A DNA stretch of 64,000 nt from the NCBI RefSeq assembly GCF_009905375.1, contig NC_133647.1, positions 48,790,506 through 48,854,505 of the forward strand. Reading direction: 5' to 3'. A program made the translations under genes and the position numbers. Shown here piece by piece: positions 1-12,004 of the stretch. A model generated the notes under the pieces. The model was given only the letters and a program-made list of their open reading frames with translations. It searched no databases and had not been told where the DNA came from. Origin of the DNA: Apium graveolens. Taxonomy: Eukaryota > Streptophyta > Magnoliopsida > Apiales > Apiaceae. The number at the start of each line of letters is the position of its first letter. Positions within the stretch are counted from its first letter, which is position 1.

Positions 1-1384
1 ATTTACAAATGTTTTGGGTTTTGAGAAAAATGATTTTAATGCAAGTATTCCTGCCCAAGTGAATGAGGGAATAAAATTATTTCGGGTGTCGAGTATTATG
101 ACCCCTTTTCAATAAAAGGTTTTGAGATTGAATGGTTACTGATTGCGTAAGAGGCCGAAGCACCGGTCCAGCGTGAGCTATTATACAGAAGTGTAATATG
201 GAAGTGTAATATCTTACAAGGCTTGTTATGCCTTTTCTGGCGCCCTATAGGTACTGTATGTCTTCGGGATACGGGTAGTACCTGTATTAACGGTATGGCT
301 GCGGGATACCGGTGTTGTTTTATGACTGATCATCAGGAACAGCATAGTGCATAATTTGGTTCCAATCGATATTATTATATTGCTTTTGATAATCTTATAA
401 GGAATGATTTATCAACTGTTTCTGTTTTGGAATAATGGTAAAGTGCGGTTTTGATTCAGATTTTGATTTATACTGATACTTACGTTGTTGTTAAATATCA
501 AAGGTGGTATTAATATAGATGAATGATGTTGACTTCAGTATGGAATGTTGTGAGCATCAAAGTTCGTATTGATATCTAATTTGATATGACAACAAAATAA
601 ATATTAATTTGAAGAGTTCGGTTTTGAATAAAGTTTATGATTCAATCCATAATCATTGTTTCATGTTATTGTGGTTTACGATATTTCCGTAAACACTGTT
701 TTACGAGTTTTATTCTCGTCAAGATTCAAAGTATTGCTGAAGCATCTCGCTCAAAAATATCAAATTGGTTTTGAATACAATTAAGGAATTAAATCTAGGA
801 TTCCTCAACTAAAATTTTATGATTCAACAATTATGATTTTAAATGTTCTGCTCTAATGCAGATGTCGGTTTTATATCAAAAAGACCCTATATATGTCATA
901 ATGATCTTGTTGAGCATTTCTTTCGCTCATACTTGCCTGTTTTTAAATTTAACCTCCAGTGAGGATTAGCTTGCTGTTTAGCCGCGTAATTCGAGGAAGC
1001 AAGAGGAAGCTTTTCGAAGGTGGTTGGTCCAGGGTTTGCGGACTAGTGTAAGTTTTATTATGTAAAGTTGTTTATATTATATTATATTATAATTGTGTAT
1101 TGTATTTGGGCCTAGTATACTTCTTTTCGAAGTTATACTAGCGGGTTAAGTTTTAAGGTTGAGAATTATTAAAAGAGTTTTAAAAGAAAGTGAAAAAAAA
1201 ATTATTTGTGGAATTTGGAATTCTTGTTTCTAAAACTGTAACCTTAAAAGATCTTGGAGTAGATAGGGGTCATTTATGATAAATATCTTCTGCTGGCATT
1301 TATTTATTGATTTAACAGGTTATTTTGGATTGAGGTTTCATCGTGACGACCAAATCCCTTGACCCCGGATTTGGGGGCGTTACA
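1..1384 (+). repeat. 5' LTR (3' part only) of the LARD-like Ty3 element
   Basis: Matches 5643-7025 with about ten substitutions. It ends in TTACA at 1384, three bases before the primer-binding site. A short TGAGC/GCTCA inverted repeat sits at 911-929, 455 nt before the LTR end, as in the 3' copy. Confidence 0.88.
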
Positions 1385-1387
1385 GGT

Positions 1388-1400
1388 TGGTATCAGAGCT
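1388..1400 (+). other. Primer-binding site, tRNA-Met type
   Basis: TGGTATCAGAGCT, complementary to the 3' end of plant initiator tRNA-Met, three bases after the LTR end. It primes minus-strand DNA synthesis. Confidence 0.85.
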
Positions 1401-2595
1401 GAGGTTATAGTAAACTAGAAACGAGAGTGTGTAGGAGTGTGTATAGCTATGTGAGGACGTTTGAGCTCATATCGAGTTCTTGTTGGACTATTGGATATAG
1501 TACCAACGAATAAGTTAAGATAAGGCAAATTTGTTTGAGATGGTTGTGCTAAGCCGGATGGAACTCCTGGCAGTTGCAAAACTTCTATGGTGGAATCTTT
1601 CGAGGCTACTACGATTTGACGACGATGAAGATTATCGATATCCTTGGAACATGAAGGAGCGTCTAGAATCAGAGGGCGAGTCAACTGAAGAGTTCAAATT
1701 GAAGATAAATATTAAGACTTTGGCAATATCTTCTCTTTCTATAATTTCTTTTGGCTTCTCTCAGAAAGGGGTATCTGCTAGAGGATATATTCCCTAACAC
1801 TCGTTTAATCATTTTGTTACAGAATCTTGTTTTCTGGATTTTATTTTTCTCCAGAAATATTAGCTTTGAAATCTTTCCAGTTTTATTCATTTGATTTTGA
1901 ATTCTTTGATATTTTTATTCGGACTGAGACGAACAACCCTAATTATAGGGGAAACAAGGTATACCTGTCTGTGTGATAGGAGTTGGATGGGACGCCATCA
2001 CTTGTGTGTGTTGTGAATACAAGAAGGTTAACAACCTTTAGTAGTGTCTTAATTTGGACACGCAATACCAAGTTCATTTGATCATATTGATCTCTCAGTT
2101 ATTCTTTTATTTCAACAATACATTTTCTCAAATTCAGATTTTTCTGTTTTGGTATCAAATTCTTTTCTTTTTAAAATTCCATAATTTTATTATCCCAAAC
2201 ATTCGAAGGTATGCCAAGCAAGTTAAGCTGAGTTATCCTGGTCAAGTCAAAGCAGGGTTATGTAACGAGATTACCAAGAGCAACAGTGGACTGCGATGCG
2301 GTTATAATATTAGTGGCATATACCGAAGTCAATCTGTTTCTTTATTTCTCTCTTTATCTATCTTTATTTTCTTCTCTCTATCTTTCTTTCTATTCTTCTT
2401 TCTCGCGATCAGTAAAAAGTGATTCTATTGAAGAATTGGTCAAAAGGTGTGAATAGAACAGTGGTGCGGAGTGAAGCTCCCGTGATCATTATGTTATACA
2501 AGGACTCCCAGCTTTAATTGGAAATTTTAAGAAAAGTTACATATGTAAGATTGGGAAGTTGGCTAGAAGATCCCTAGTGCTCTCTTCTGCTGATT
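1401..2595 (+). other. Non-coding interior of the LARD-like element
   Basis: About 1.2 kb with no gag, protease, reverse transcriptase or integrase motif in any frame. Short open frames exist (for example 1531-1797 and 2054-2422) but their products are low-complexity or hydrophobic and look like nothing known. 2320-2420 is pyrimidine-rich. The segment may hold packaging signals, which I cannot identify. Confidence 0.6.
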
Positions 2596-2627
2596 CCGAG
2601 GACGGAATCCTTATAAGGGTTGTAGAT
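2596..2627 (+). other. Polypurine-tract region before the 3' LTR
   Basis: CCGAGGACGGAATCC followed by an AAGGG stretch just upstream of the LTR start TGTAATATCCC. This is the usual junction of Tekay-type Ty3 elements; the tract itself is eroded. Confidence 0.65.
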
Positions 2628-3605
2628 TGTAATATCCCATATTTTCAAATATTATTATTATAATTATCTAGAATTGTTTATGTGATTTTATGTGAATTTT
2701 GGTGAATTATCTGATAATTGGAATTGATGTTTGGGTGTTTATATGTGACATTATTTGAATATTTGAATTTTTATATGTTCAGAATAAAATATAGATAATT
2801 GTGATATTTTTCTGGTAATTTTTGGACTGTTAGATAATTTTATATTGATTTATGAATTATTAATTATTTTCTGAATAATTACCAAAATTATTTTATAAAG
2901 CCGGGAATCGTCCGACTTCAACCGTTTTTACGTTTTACAACCCGAAACTCTTCCGAAAACTCCTTCCTAACCTAATCTGGTAATTCCGGACATTTTCCGT
3001 GTTTTGACTTTTTCAATCCGGATTACGGTTCGACCCGTATTCTCGAGAGACGGGATATTTTTACATTATTTTCGTATAAGGTATTTTATAAGAAGCCCAG
3101 TTTTGAGAATTATCCAAATCTGATATTAAATTGTATCGTATTAATAATTACTTAGTGGCTAAGTAACCTATTTTTGAATCCTATATGATCCAATAGGATA
3201 CGTGTTACGTGTTTAAAATGTATTTATATGAATCGATCCGCAAATTATACGCGTGGTTACTTACGTTACTCGTTTTATGTGAGTCTGGTTGTATTTTATG
3301 GGTATTCGGGGTTTTCTGTTAATTTGGGAATCGTCTCTGTGTTTTAAAAATTAATGAACCAGGACCCCACCGGGACGCCAAACCCTACAAAATTTGTGTT
3401 TTTATTTTTATAAAATCAATCGTATTTCAAATACCCAGTATTTCTACAATTTTGAAATATTCGCAATTTTTGGGAAATTTTGATACGAATTTTACATCTT
3501 ACTGTTTTTAAAATTATTCCCCGTAATTATAATTTTGGGACTTAATTATTTTAATTAGGGAAAAAACACTCTAAATTAATTTTGGGGTATTTATTTTTCA
3601 GAAAA

Positions 3606-3613
3606 TATAAATA
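3606..3613 (+). promoter_or_regulatory. Candidate LTR TATA box
   Basis: TATAAATA followed by TCCC. The same octamer followed by CCC lies in the Tekay LTR of the minus strand at 62301-62308. Transcription would start about 30 nt downstream, leaving more than 3 kb of leader inside the LTR. Confidence 0.45.
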
Positions 3614-5417
3614 TCCCATTTATTCTTTTATTTTATTTTTATTTTTATTAAAAACAAAAATGAAGAACTTGTTCTTGGAGGTTTCAATCCATTCTTGATC
3701 TTAATCTTGCGATATCTGGAGATTCGTTGCTCCGTTTTTGACGATCTAGTAGTCGAATCGAAGCTCTCTTCGAGCCCGTTATTTTGATACCAGAATCATC
3801 AACTAAGGTTGATTACTTCTCAAAAAACGTAGTTCATCATTTTTGTACGAATTGGGTTCTTGATTTTCAGGAGTTTTTGGTTGTTTTTGATGTTAGGATT
3901 AGCTTTAACATGTTATTTAGAGTCGATCCATACCATTTTTGTGTTCGTTCTATTGCCGGAGGGCTATAGTCGAGTTTTTGGTTTTGTTAGTTTGTATTTT
4001 TCAATATTTTGGGTTATACGTTAATTGGTTGTTGATTGTGATGATATGATTAGATTGTACGTGTTTCTAGCATCGTTTTGATATATAGTACGTCGATTAT
4101 GGTTGAGAAACGAAGTAAATCGATTTTTGGACGGAAAGTTTGTTGTTCTTGATGGTTTTGATCAATTTTTGTGTGGGTTTGATTGTTTGATGTTGTAGTT
4201 GCTTCCATTCAATTTCTGGAATGATTTTGGTCGAGTTTGGTGTGAAAAACAGAAGTTTTCGTGATGTTTTGGTGGGATTCGGGGGTTCGTCGGAGGTGTT
4301 GAAGCTTGCCGGATTCCGAAAAATTCCGGCGAGTTCTTTAAGCTTCCCGACTGTGTTCTTGTGCTTTGCTGATGTTTGATCCATCTAAGAAGATGACCCC
4401 TTTCCAAAACATGTTTCTGGGAATTATTTTCAGAAAATAATTCAAAATTCAATTGAAATTCCAAAAATTGTTTTTAAATTCAAAAATTAATTTAGTTAAT
4501 TATTTTAAATAGTTAACTGAATTATTTTAATTACAAAAATCATTTTCTTTTATTATTTTCAAAAAAAAATCAAATTTGATTTAATTATTTATAATTTATT
4601 TTAGTTAATTATTTATGGATTTGATTGATTGATTAATTTATTTATTCAATTAATTTTATTTATAAATGGTTAAATAAAATATAATTATTTATAATTAAGC
4701 CAAATAATTCCTAAAAATTATTTTGGGCTTTTAAAAATATCTATTGAGTATTAAATATTCAATTAATACTATTATTAATTGAATTATTCGTATTTTATTC
4801 GTAGAAAATCAACCATTCGTCCGTTTAATACGAAACGAACGCGTATAGACTCAGAAAAATATTCTGCTTTTAATAAAAATACTTTCAAGACCCAAATCCT
4901 TTTGTTTCGAAAGGTCACTTGCTTTACGAATGATTCTGAGTCGTTAATTCATCGATAAATCATATTTTTGACCTGATTTCAGTTTTAAACGTACCGAGTT
5001 GACCCTTCTGATGAACTGAGTCCTGTGTTATATGAATTATGTGATACATGAGTTATGTGCTTATGTGCTATGTGAATTATGTGTGTATGTGGGTCAAGAG
5101 TCTTGTGTTTGACTATCTTCTTTATGTGTGGGCTATCGTATGGGTAGACGATAGGCTTTTGACACGCAGTTCGTTGAGTGATTATCATTTGGGCGATTAA
5201 AGTTCTATATTTTAATTATAGATGCGGATCTTTCGAGTTGATCAGGACAAGACATTGGATAAAGAATGAGATGGAATGGTATTGGATATCTGGCTTCTAG
5301 CAATCGCAGGAGCAACATATCGGTGAAGTGTTGAAAAGAAAGACGGTGATACTTTAAGACAGAATGTCAGAATAGATGCGTGTTTGCGAGTGTGACTAAC
5401 TGCTAAAAAACCCAAAG

Positions 5418-5700
5418 GCAAGTACCCCTGACTTCACTTATCGTTCAAGTGACGTTTATTTCGAATCATATTATGCAAGTATTTCTATCATCACTTATTG
5501 TTCAAGTGATATTTATTTTGAATCTTATCATGCAAGTATTGCTTTCCCTATTCAGTTCAAGATAGATAAATGTTTTACATATCGCTGAATTAAATAATTC
5601 TGTTTATGCAAGTACTCTTCTGCTATTCTATGTTCAGAATAGATTTACAAATGTTTTGGGTTTTGAGAAAAATGATTTTAATGCAAGTATTCCTGCCCAA
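5418..5700 (+). repeat. Imperfect tandem repeats within the LTR
   Basis: The core GCAAGTA recurs at 5418, 5475, 5532, 5607 and 5683, giving units of 57-76 bp with TTCAAGTGA-type fillers. The units are diverged; the last one is also present at the left window edge. Confidence 0.6.
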
Positions 5701-7025
5701 GTGAATGAGGGAATAAAATTATTTCGGGTGTCGAGTATTATGACCCCTTTTCAATAAAAGGTTTTGAGATTGAATGGTTACTGATTGCGTAAGAGGCCGA
5801 AGCACCGGTCCAGCGTGAGCTATTATACAGAAGTGTAATATGGAAGTGTAATATCTTACAAGGCTTGTTATGCCTTTTCTGGCGCCCTATAGGTACCATA
5901 TGTCTTCGGGATACGGGTAGTACCTATATTAACGGTATGGCTGCGGGATACCGGTGTTGTTTCATGACTGATCATCAGGAACAGCATAGTGCATAATTTG
6001 GTTCCAATCGATATTATTATATTGCTTTTGATAATCTTATAAGGAATGATTTATCAACTGTTTCTGTTTTGGAATAATGGTAAAGTGCGGTTTTGATTCA
6101 GATTTTGATTTATACTGATACTTACGTTGTTGTTAAATATCAAAGGTGGTATTAATATAGATGAATGATGTTGACTTCAGTATGGAATGTTGTGAGCATC
6201 AAAGTTCGTATTGATATCTAATTTGATATGACAACAAACTAAATATTAATTTGAAGAGTTCGGTTTTGAATAAAGTTTATGATTCAATCCATAATCATTG
6301 TTTCATGTTATTGTGGTTTACGATATTTCCGTAAACACTGTTTTACGAGTTTTATTCTCGTCAAGATTCAAAGTATTGCTGAAGCATCTCGCTCAAAAAT
6401 ATCAAATTGGTTTTGAATACAATTAAGGAATTAAATCTAGGATTCCTCAACTAAAATTTTATGATTCAACAATTATGATTTTAAATGTTCTGGTCTAATG
6501 CAGATGTCGGTTTTATATCAAAAAGACCCTATATATGTCATAATGATCTTGCTGAGCATTTCTTTCGCTCATACTTGCCTGTTTTTAAATTTAACCTCCA
6601 GTGAGGATTAGCTTGCTGTTTAGCCGCATAATTCGAGGAAGCAAGAGGAAGCTTTTCGAAGGTGGTTGGTCCAGGGTTTGCGGACTAGTGTAAGTTTTAT
6701 TATGTAAAGTTGTTTATATTATATTATATTATAATTGTGTATTGTATTTGGGCCTAGTATACTTCTTTTTGAAGTTATACTAGCGGGTTAAGTTTTAAGG
6801 TTGAGAATTATTAAAAGAGTTTTAAAAGAAAGTGAAAAAAAATTATTTGTGGAATTTGGAATTCTTGTTTCTAAAACTGTAACCTTAAAAGATCTTGGAG
6901 TAGATAGGGGTCATTTATGATAAATATCTTCCGCTGGCATTTATTTATTGATTTAACAGGTTATTTTGGATTGAGGTTTCATCGTGACGACCAAATCCCT
7001 TGACCCCGGATTTGGGGGCGTTACA

Positions 7026-8469
7026 ATAGTCCATCCATTTGTTGATTTAAATCTCTCAGAATTCTCAAGAGCTTGTCTTTGTCAATACCTGATAGGTTAG
7101 ATTCGATAATAACAGGAAAACTAGATATATCACCTAAAAACGTATAACTCAAGTGATCAAGCAGTGGTTTGAGCTCAAGTTGGGAGCTTCCTCAATAGAT
7201 GAGTTGAGACGCTCCTGAGAATTTTTAAGCTCTGATAATCCAAGAGACTCGAATGGTAAATCCAATCTGCTTTTCCCTGGTGAAGCATTCAAATACTGTA
7301 GCTGTTCTGCCCTCTCTTCATCTTCACTATCAGATTCCCCTGTTAAGGCTCTCTCTAAGGCATCAGTCCTTAGCACGTGATCAAGCTCCAAAGTCACTAC
7401 AGAGTCAACCAACTCTACTTTAAACCACTCCTCTTCATCAGTAGGGAATTTCACTGCATTGAAGTCACGTCCTGACCCTGAATCCTCATAGTAAGCTCAC
7501 CATTCTCTACATCGATCAGAGTTCAACCAATAGCTAGGAATGGTCTCCTCAAGATAAAGGGAATCTTTTTATCTTCCTCGAAGTCCGGAATGATAAAATT
7601 AGCAGGCAAGATGAGTTTATCCACCTTAACCAAAACATCCTCCACTACTCCTCGCGGATAAGTGATGGAACGGTCAGCTAGTTATAAAGACATGTTTACA
7701 GGTTTTGGATCAGGCAGACCAAGTTTCTTGAAGATAGACAATAGAATCAACTTGATGCTAGCTCCCGAGTCACACAAGCACTTGTCGAAAGATAAGGTTC
7801 CAATAGTGTATGGTATCATGAGGCTTCTTGGATCTTTAAGCTTAGGAGGAAGTTTCTGTTGCAGTACAACACTACACTCTTCTGTTAGAGCAACGGTTTC
7901 CAACTCCTCAAGCTTCAACTTCCGAGATAGAAGAACCTAATGAACATAGCAGAGCTCGACATTTGTTCTAGAGCTTCCACAAAAGTTATGTTAATGTTCA
8001 ACTTCTTCAAAACCTCCAGAAACTTAGCAAATTGCTTGTCGAACTTCTGCTTCTGAAGCCTTTTAGAATATGGAGGTGGAGGATATACTTGTTTGTCTCT
8101 TGTATTCTGCTCAGGAGTAGTGTTTTCAGTAGAAATTTCTTATTTTCCGCTTCGCCATCCTTCTGATCAGCCTTTTTGTCAATTTTTTCACCTAAACTGG
8201 GAGGGGCGCGGGTGCGCTGCTATAGGGTGCGGGCGCGCCCTCCTTCTGGAGAAAAAATTTAGAATCTTTGTTTTGATGATTTTAGGGGCTCACAAACTTC
8301 TAGACCTCAGGGTGATTTCCTTAAGCTGTTCTTTGACTTCTCTCTTTCCTGGATTAGCCTTTGTGTCACTTGGAAGAGTTCCTTGGGGTCGGTTCAAAAA
8401 GGCGTTAGCAATTTGCCCTATTCGATTCTACAGAGTCTTGATCAAAACCGCTTGGCTTTTGCACATAAG
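7026..8469 (-). pseudogene. Athila-type protease and linker to reverse transcriptase (decayed)
   Basis: At 7682-7918 the translation reads LKDPRSLMIPYTIGTLSFDK and then LCDSGASI, the aspartic-protease active site of Athila polyproteins (normally CDLGASINLMP; the asparagine is a lysine here). 7149-7454 encodes an acidic linker with DEEEWFKVELVDSVVTLEL. After a frameshift, 7026-7150 encodes a piece typical of the segment just before the Athila RT domain (HLSYTFLGD...NLSGIDKDKLLRILRDL). The reading is then cut by the LTR at 7025. Several in-frame stops and at least two frame changes make it non-functional. 7950-8469 is the poorly conserved gag-protease spacer. Confidence 0.75.
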
Positions 8470-9675
8470 CCTTAAGTCCTCCAATTTAGATTTTTCATTT
8501 GAAGATGGACCGGCACCCCCGTGAGATTGCTATTGCATCCCCTGTGGTTAAAATTGCTGCCTTGGTGTAAAATGTTGTTGAAAACCAGGAGGATTGAATT
8601 GCTTATTTCCAAACTGCTGGTATGGTTGTTGCATACCATCCTGATTATTGCTCCAGCTGAAATAAGGATGATTACAGTTGTTAGGATGATAAGTAGTAGG
8701 AACAAGTTGATGTGACCTTTGAAAGTTGCTCACAAATTGAGCTGATTCTCTAGATATAGCACATTGCTCTGTCGCATACGATCTTGCACAAAGCTCACAA
8801 ACACTAGTTATCTGATGAACACCATAGTTAGCCAGAGAATCGACCTTCATAATCAACTCCTTGAACTGAGCAGCTATAGTCGTAGTTGTATCCACCTACA
8901 GAATTCCCGCTACCTTGCCTTATGATAGTATCTGAGTTGGATTCTGATATTCATTAGCGGCCATCATTTCAATTAGCTCATAAGCTTCCGCATAGCTCTT
9001 AGCCCATTAGGCTCCACCTAGTGATGCATCTAGCATTGGTCTCGACTGTGCTCCCAAAATGTTATAAAAGCAATTGATCACCATCTAGTCAGGCATTCCA
9101 TGATGAGGACTCTTTCTAAGCATCTCCTTATAGCACTCCCAAAATTCACATAAAGATTCACCTGATTGATGCATGAATTGAGTAAGAGCATTCCTGATTG
9201 CAGCTGTCTTTGCTATAGGGAATAATTTAGTAAGAAATTTCTGAGCAAGATCCTCCCAAGTAGAAACAGAACCAACTGGTAGAGAGTGTAACCAGTTCTT
9301 AGATTTATCCTTTAGAGAGAATGGGAAAAGTCTCAGTTTCACAGCATCTTTAGAAACATTATTGAACTTGAAGGTGTCACAGATCTCGATGAAATCCCTA
9401 ATGTTCATATTGGGATCTTCCATTGGAGCACCCCCAAACTGGACTGAATTCTGCACCATCTGAATTATGTCAGGCTTGATCTTAAAGGTATTAGCTGCAA
9501 TAGCTGGCCTGACAATGCTCGATTGAATTTCATTGAGCTTTGGTCAAGAATAATCCATCAATGTTTTCGTTTCTGCTGCTGCTTCTCCCATTGCAATTAA
9601 AACTTCTTCTTCAACTTTTTTAACTTCTTCAAAAATTTCTTTTTCCTCTTCTTCAACTTCGTCTAGTGTTTCCAT
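8470..9675 (-). pseudogene. Athila-type gag (decayed)
   Basis: I place the start at the ATG 9675-9673 (METLDEVEEEE...), ahead of an acidic N-terminus. 9459-9085 encodes the gag core: EDPNMNIRDFIEICDTFKF, LRLFPFSLKDKSKNWLHSLP and a GESLCEFWECYKEMLRKSPHHG stretch, the classic retrotransposon gag domain that builds the particle. 8895-8548 encodes a knuckle-like CELCARSYATEQC in which the expected histidine is a tyrosine, then a Q/N/P-rich tail. Stops lie near the N-terminus (after MDYS), after HHGMPD, and in the tail. Frame is largely kept, so decay is mostly by point mutation. Confidence 0.8.
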
Positions 9676-9817
9676 ATGAGATTGAGAATGTGTTCGCATA
9701 CACGCTCTCTAGAGTACCTGAAACACAACAAGGTAACCGTAGTAAGTAAAGTAATCCGAGTCAGTGAACTTTAACGACCACTGATGTCAAGAACATAAAC
9801 TAAAAATTAACACAGAG

Positions 9818-9835
9818 TCCCTGACAGCGGCGCCA
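9818..9835 (-). other. Primer-binding site, tRNA-Asp type
   Basis: The minus strand reads TGGCGCCGCTGTCAGGGA, close to the TGGCGCCGTTGCCGGGGA site used by Athila elements. It lies six bases after the LTR end at 9842. Confidence 0.8.
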
Positions 9836-9841
9836 AAAACT

Positions 9842-11218
9842 TGTTCGCATAAAAACATACACGAAAATACACGCAAGCGTACGCGATCACAAGTAGTATA
9901 CTTTTTGAGTCAAGTTCGTTTCCATAGAGACTGGCTTAGGTTAAGTTCAGATTATGCAATTATGCAACAATGTATGATTATCATTCACAGCTAAGACAAG
10001 TAACAAATTTGTGTTGATTAACTACTTAAAAGATTATACTAGCATGCATTAACTAAGAAATTAAAAGTGAATTACTTATATGAGAATAAAACATGAGATT
10101 CTAACTGCATTAAATACTTCATTCAAAGTTTATGTCTTTATCAATAGTATGCGGTGGTGATGATAACTAATCAGATAACACGAAATTAGTATACGCTATC
10201 TTTCGATATACGTATAGCCTACTACTAAGCATCCAAAATCAAGATAGAAGTTGAGTAGACACCAATTATGCTTAGACCCTATATGTCTATCAGATTTGAA
10301 AACATAACGGTTTAAGAACAAGTTATCTATTATGATTATATAGGGTATGTAAGATGGTTAAAATTACTCCACGAATTATGCATGTCAATTCATACATAAA
10401 CCTATGCTAGCATGGTAAGTTCTAAACCTCTATATTCACAGTCGCTTCAATAGAGATTAACAAATAATCTTAGTGTTAAACATTATTAGAAAAGCATGTG
10501 CATAGGCCTCAAATATGTATACTCACACTATATAAGTCATTGTAAACATGTAGGTTGCTCCACACTTTATGACAAAATGGAGATACCCATGAAGGGCTGA
10601 TACCCATGAAGGTCGGCACCTATGAAGGGTCGATACCCGAGAAGGGCAAAAAATACCCCAAGTCGTGAAAAGACCATTATAACTTCCACGAAAACTCGAG
10701 CAGTATTCCCGAAAGTTGGGGGGCAAATGATATGGATATAAATACATCCTAAAGACACATTAAATGTCGCATTAATTACACTTGGGCTTATTATCTAAAG
10801 TCCAGTACATGCCTTTCTGGTCGCAGCTTGTAGCAAACTCAAGACGGGCCATGTGGTCAAGGCCCACCAGCAGAGGTCGTCAAGGTCCACGAACACAAGC
10901 TATTCATGGACTAGGCCTAATACGGATGAAAGAGCAGAGATATGTGTCCTAAACGAACTCAAAGTCCTATATAGAAGGTTCTAGATTTCCTTCCCTCGAG
11001 GACTTTTAATCACCATCTAAGTTGGGGACTTGTCCACCAGGTCTCCCAACATAAATCTAACCCTAGACTCACATCTAAATAAAGGGCTCTATCCCTCAAC
11101 CTAGAACTACATTTTAGCTTGATTATCTACTACACGCAGATATGTAGGCATCTTGCAAGAACCAATAGTCCCGAATGCGAGAGCAACCATTAAAGCTTGA
11201 AGCTCACAAACCCCAACA
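9842..11218 (-). repeat. Athila-type 5' LTR (1377 bp)
   Basis: On the minus strand it begins TGTTGGGGTTTGTGAGC at 11218 and ends TGCGAACA at 9842. The outer end is supported because Copia gag sequence resumes immediately beyond it. Its first 700 bp resembles the LTR-like start at 46690 (shared AAGATGCCTAC, GGTGGACAAGTC, ATTTGCCCCCC, GTGTGGAGC), so the two belong to related families. Non-coding. Confidence 0.72.
10582..10649. repeat. Short tandem repeat in the Athila LTR
   Basis: About four copies of a 16-17 bp unit, GATACCCATGAAGGGCT, with variants. Confidence 0.7.
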
Positions 11219-12004
11219 TTAATTACTAATGCACTCTAGTTTTTATTCCACAACAGATTATGTGGTAAAAAATATTGATCTAACACTAATATCAGACTCA
11301 TTAATAACAGTAGCTTTCTTTTTACTCTTCATGTAATCAATAGCAATATGATTAGTACTTCCACAATTAAAACAAGCTTTCCTAGGAGCATCAGGAATGT
11401 ATTTATAATTGTTTGCTTTATTTATACCATGTTTACCATTTTTACCTATTTTTACACTTGATTTGTGAGGCCTAGCAGTTGCTTCACAAATCTTCTTTTC
11501 TAGTTGACTTTTAGAGAGATGTCTTATGTATTTATCCTTTTTTTCCTTGACTTTAAATTCAACTTTTTTCTTATCAAGAACTTTAGAGGTAGAACCTAGT
11601 TCATATAATGTGACAAATTTAATAGGTGTAGTGTTGGTTATAATCTTATTAAATTTTTTATCAATAAATTTATTATATCCCAAACACTCTTTCCAGTTTT
11701 TGTCATTTATGAAGTTGTGAATCTTTCTACCTGAAGTCATCCAGGTTTTAAACACTTCTCTTTCCTTCTCAAGTACTTTATCTAGAATGGCATATTTAAT
11801 GTGCATCTGAGCTTCATTGTGTTTGGCCTTTTTACATGCTTTTTCATTTTCATGCATACATATAAGATTAACTTCTAAATGGTCATTTCTCCTTCAAAGT
11901 TCTTTATTCTCATCAATTAAGCTATCATTTTCAATTAACTTTCTATTAAAACTAGCATGCAGAGAATATAAGAATGTTTTCAATTTAGACAGGCTATCAG
12001 TATC
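11219..12004 (-). pseudogene. SIRE-type Copia gag fragment
   Basis: Minus-strand translation (main open part 11857-11258) gives a coiled-coil stretch ending EKEREVFKTWMTSGRK, homologous to the same segment of the inner Copia gag (EKEREIIRTWTNSGR). A zinc-knuckle-like CFNCGSTNHIAIDY follows, with the last cysteine replaced by tyrosine. A remnant of a second knuckle runs to the Athila LTR boundary. It is flanked by two later insertions, Athila at 11218 and outer Copia at 12005, so it is the oldest element here. One stop lies in the upstream coiled coil. Confidence 0.75.

Larger units (their letters stand above)
1..7025 (+). mobile_element. Non-autonomous Ty3 element with giant LTRs (LARD-like), left end cut by window
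   Basis: Bases 1-1384 are repeated almost exactly at 5643-7025, and both copies end in GGGGGCGTTACA. After the first copy comes a tRNA-Met-type primer site; before the second comes the GAGGACGGAATCC polypurine-side signature typical of Tekay-type Ty3 elements. The order is therefore 5' LTR (partial), a 1.24 kb interior, and a 3' LTR of 4398 bp. The interior has no gag or pol, so the element must rely on enzymes from a relative. It is inserted in the pol region of the Athila element that follows; the candidate right target duplication is ATAGT (7026-7030), and the left one lies outside the window. I counted about 10 mismatches plus one A-run indel between the LTR copies over 1384 bp, so it is young. 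Confidence 0.85.
2628..7025 (+). repeat. 3' LTR of the LARD-like element (4398 bp)
   Basis: Runs from TGTAATATCCC to GGGGGCGTTACA (TG...CA). It contains a TATA box at 3606, a tandem segment at 5418-5700, a hairpin at 6553-6571 and a possible 3' splice site AG at 6600-6601. The 3' part matches 1-1384. Otherwise non-coding. Confidence 0.88.
7026..11218 (-). mobile_element. Athila-type Ty3 element, 5' half
   Basis: Minus-strand order from right to left: LTR (9842-11218), tRNA-Asp-type primer site (9818-9835), gag, protease, and the linker toward reverse transcriptase. It is cut at 7025 by the LARD-like element, so the rest of pol lies left of the window. Protein signatures are those of Athila gag and its CDxGASI-type protease. 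The LTR outer end (11218) abuts a Copia gag fragment; the candidate target duplication is TTAAT (11219-11223). All coding parts carry stops. Confidence 0.8.

Noticed and set aside
1531..2422. Frames of 88 and 122 codons in the LARD-like interior
   Set aside because: No gag-like motif; hydrophobic F/L/S-rich translations of pyrimidine-rich DNA.
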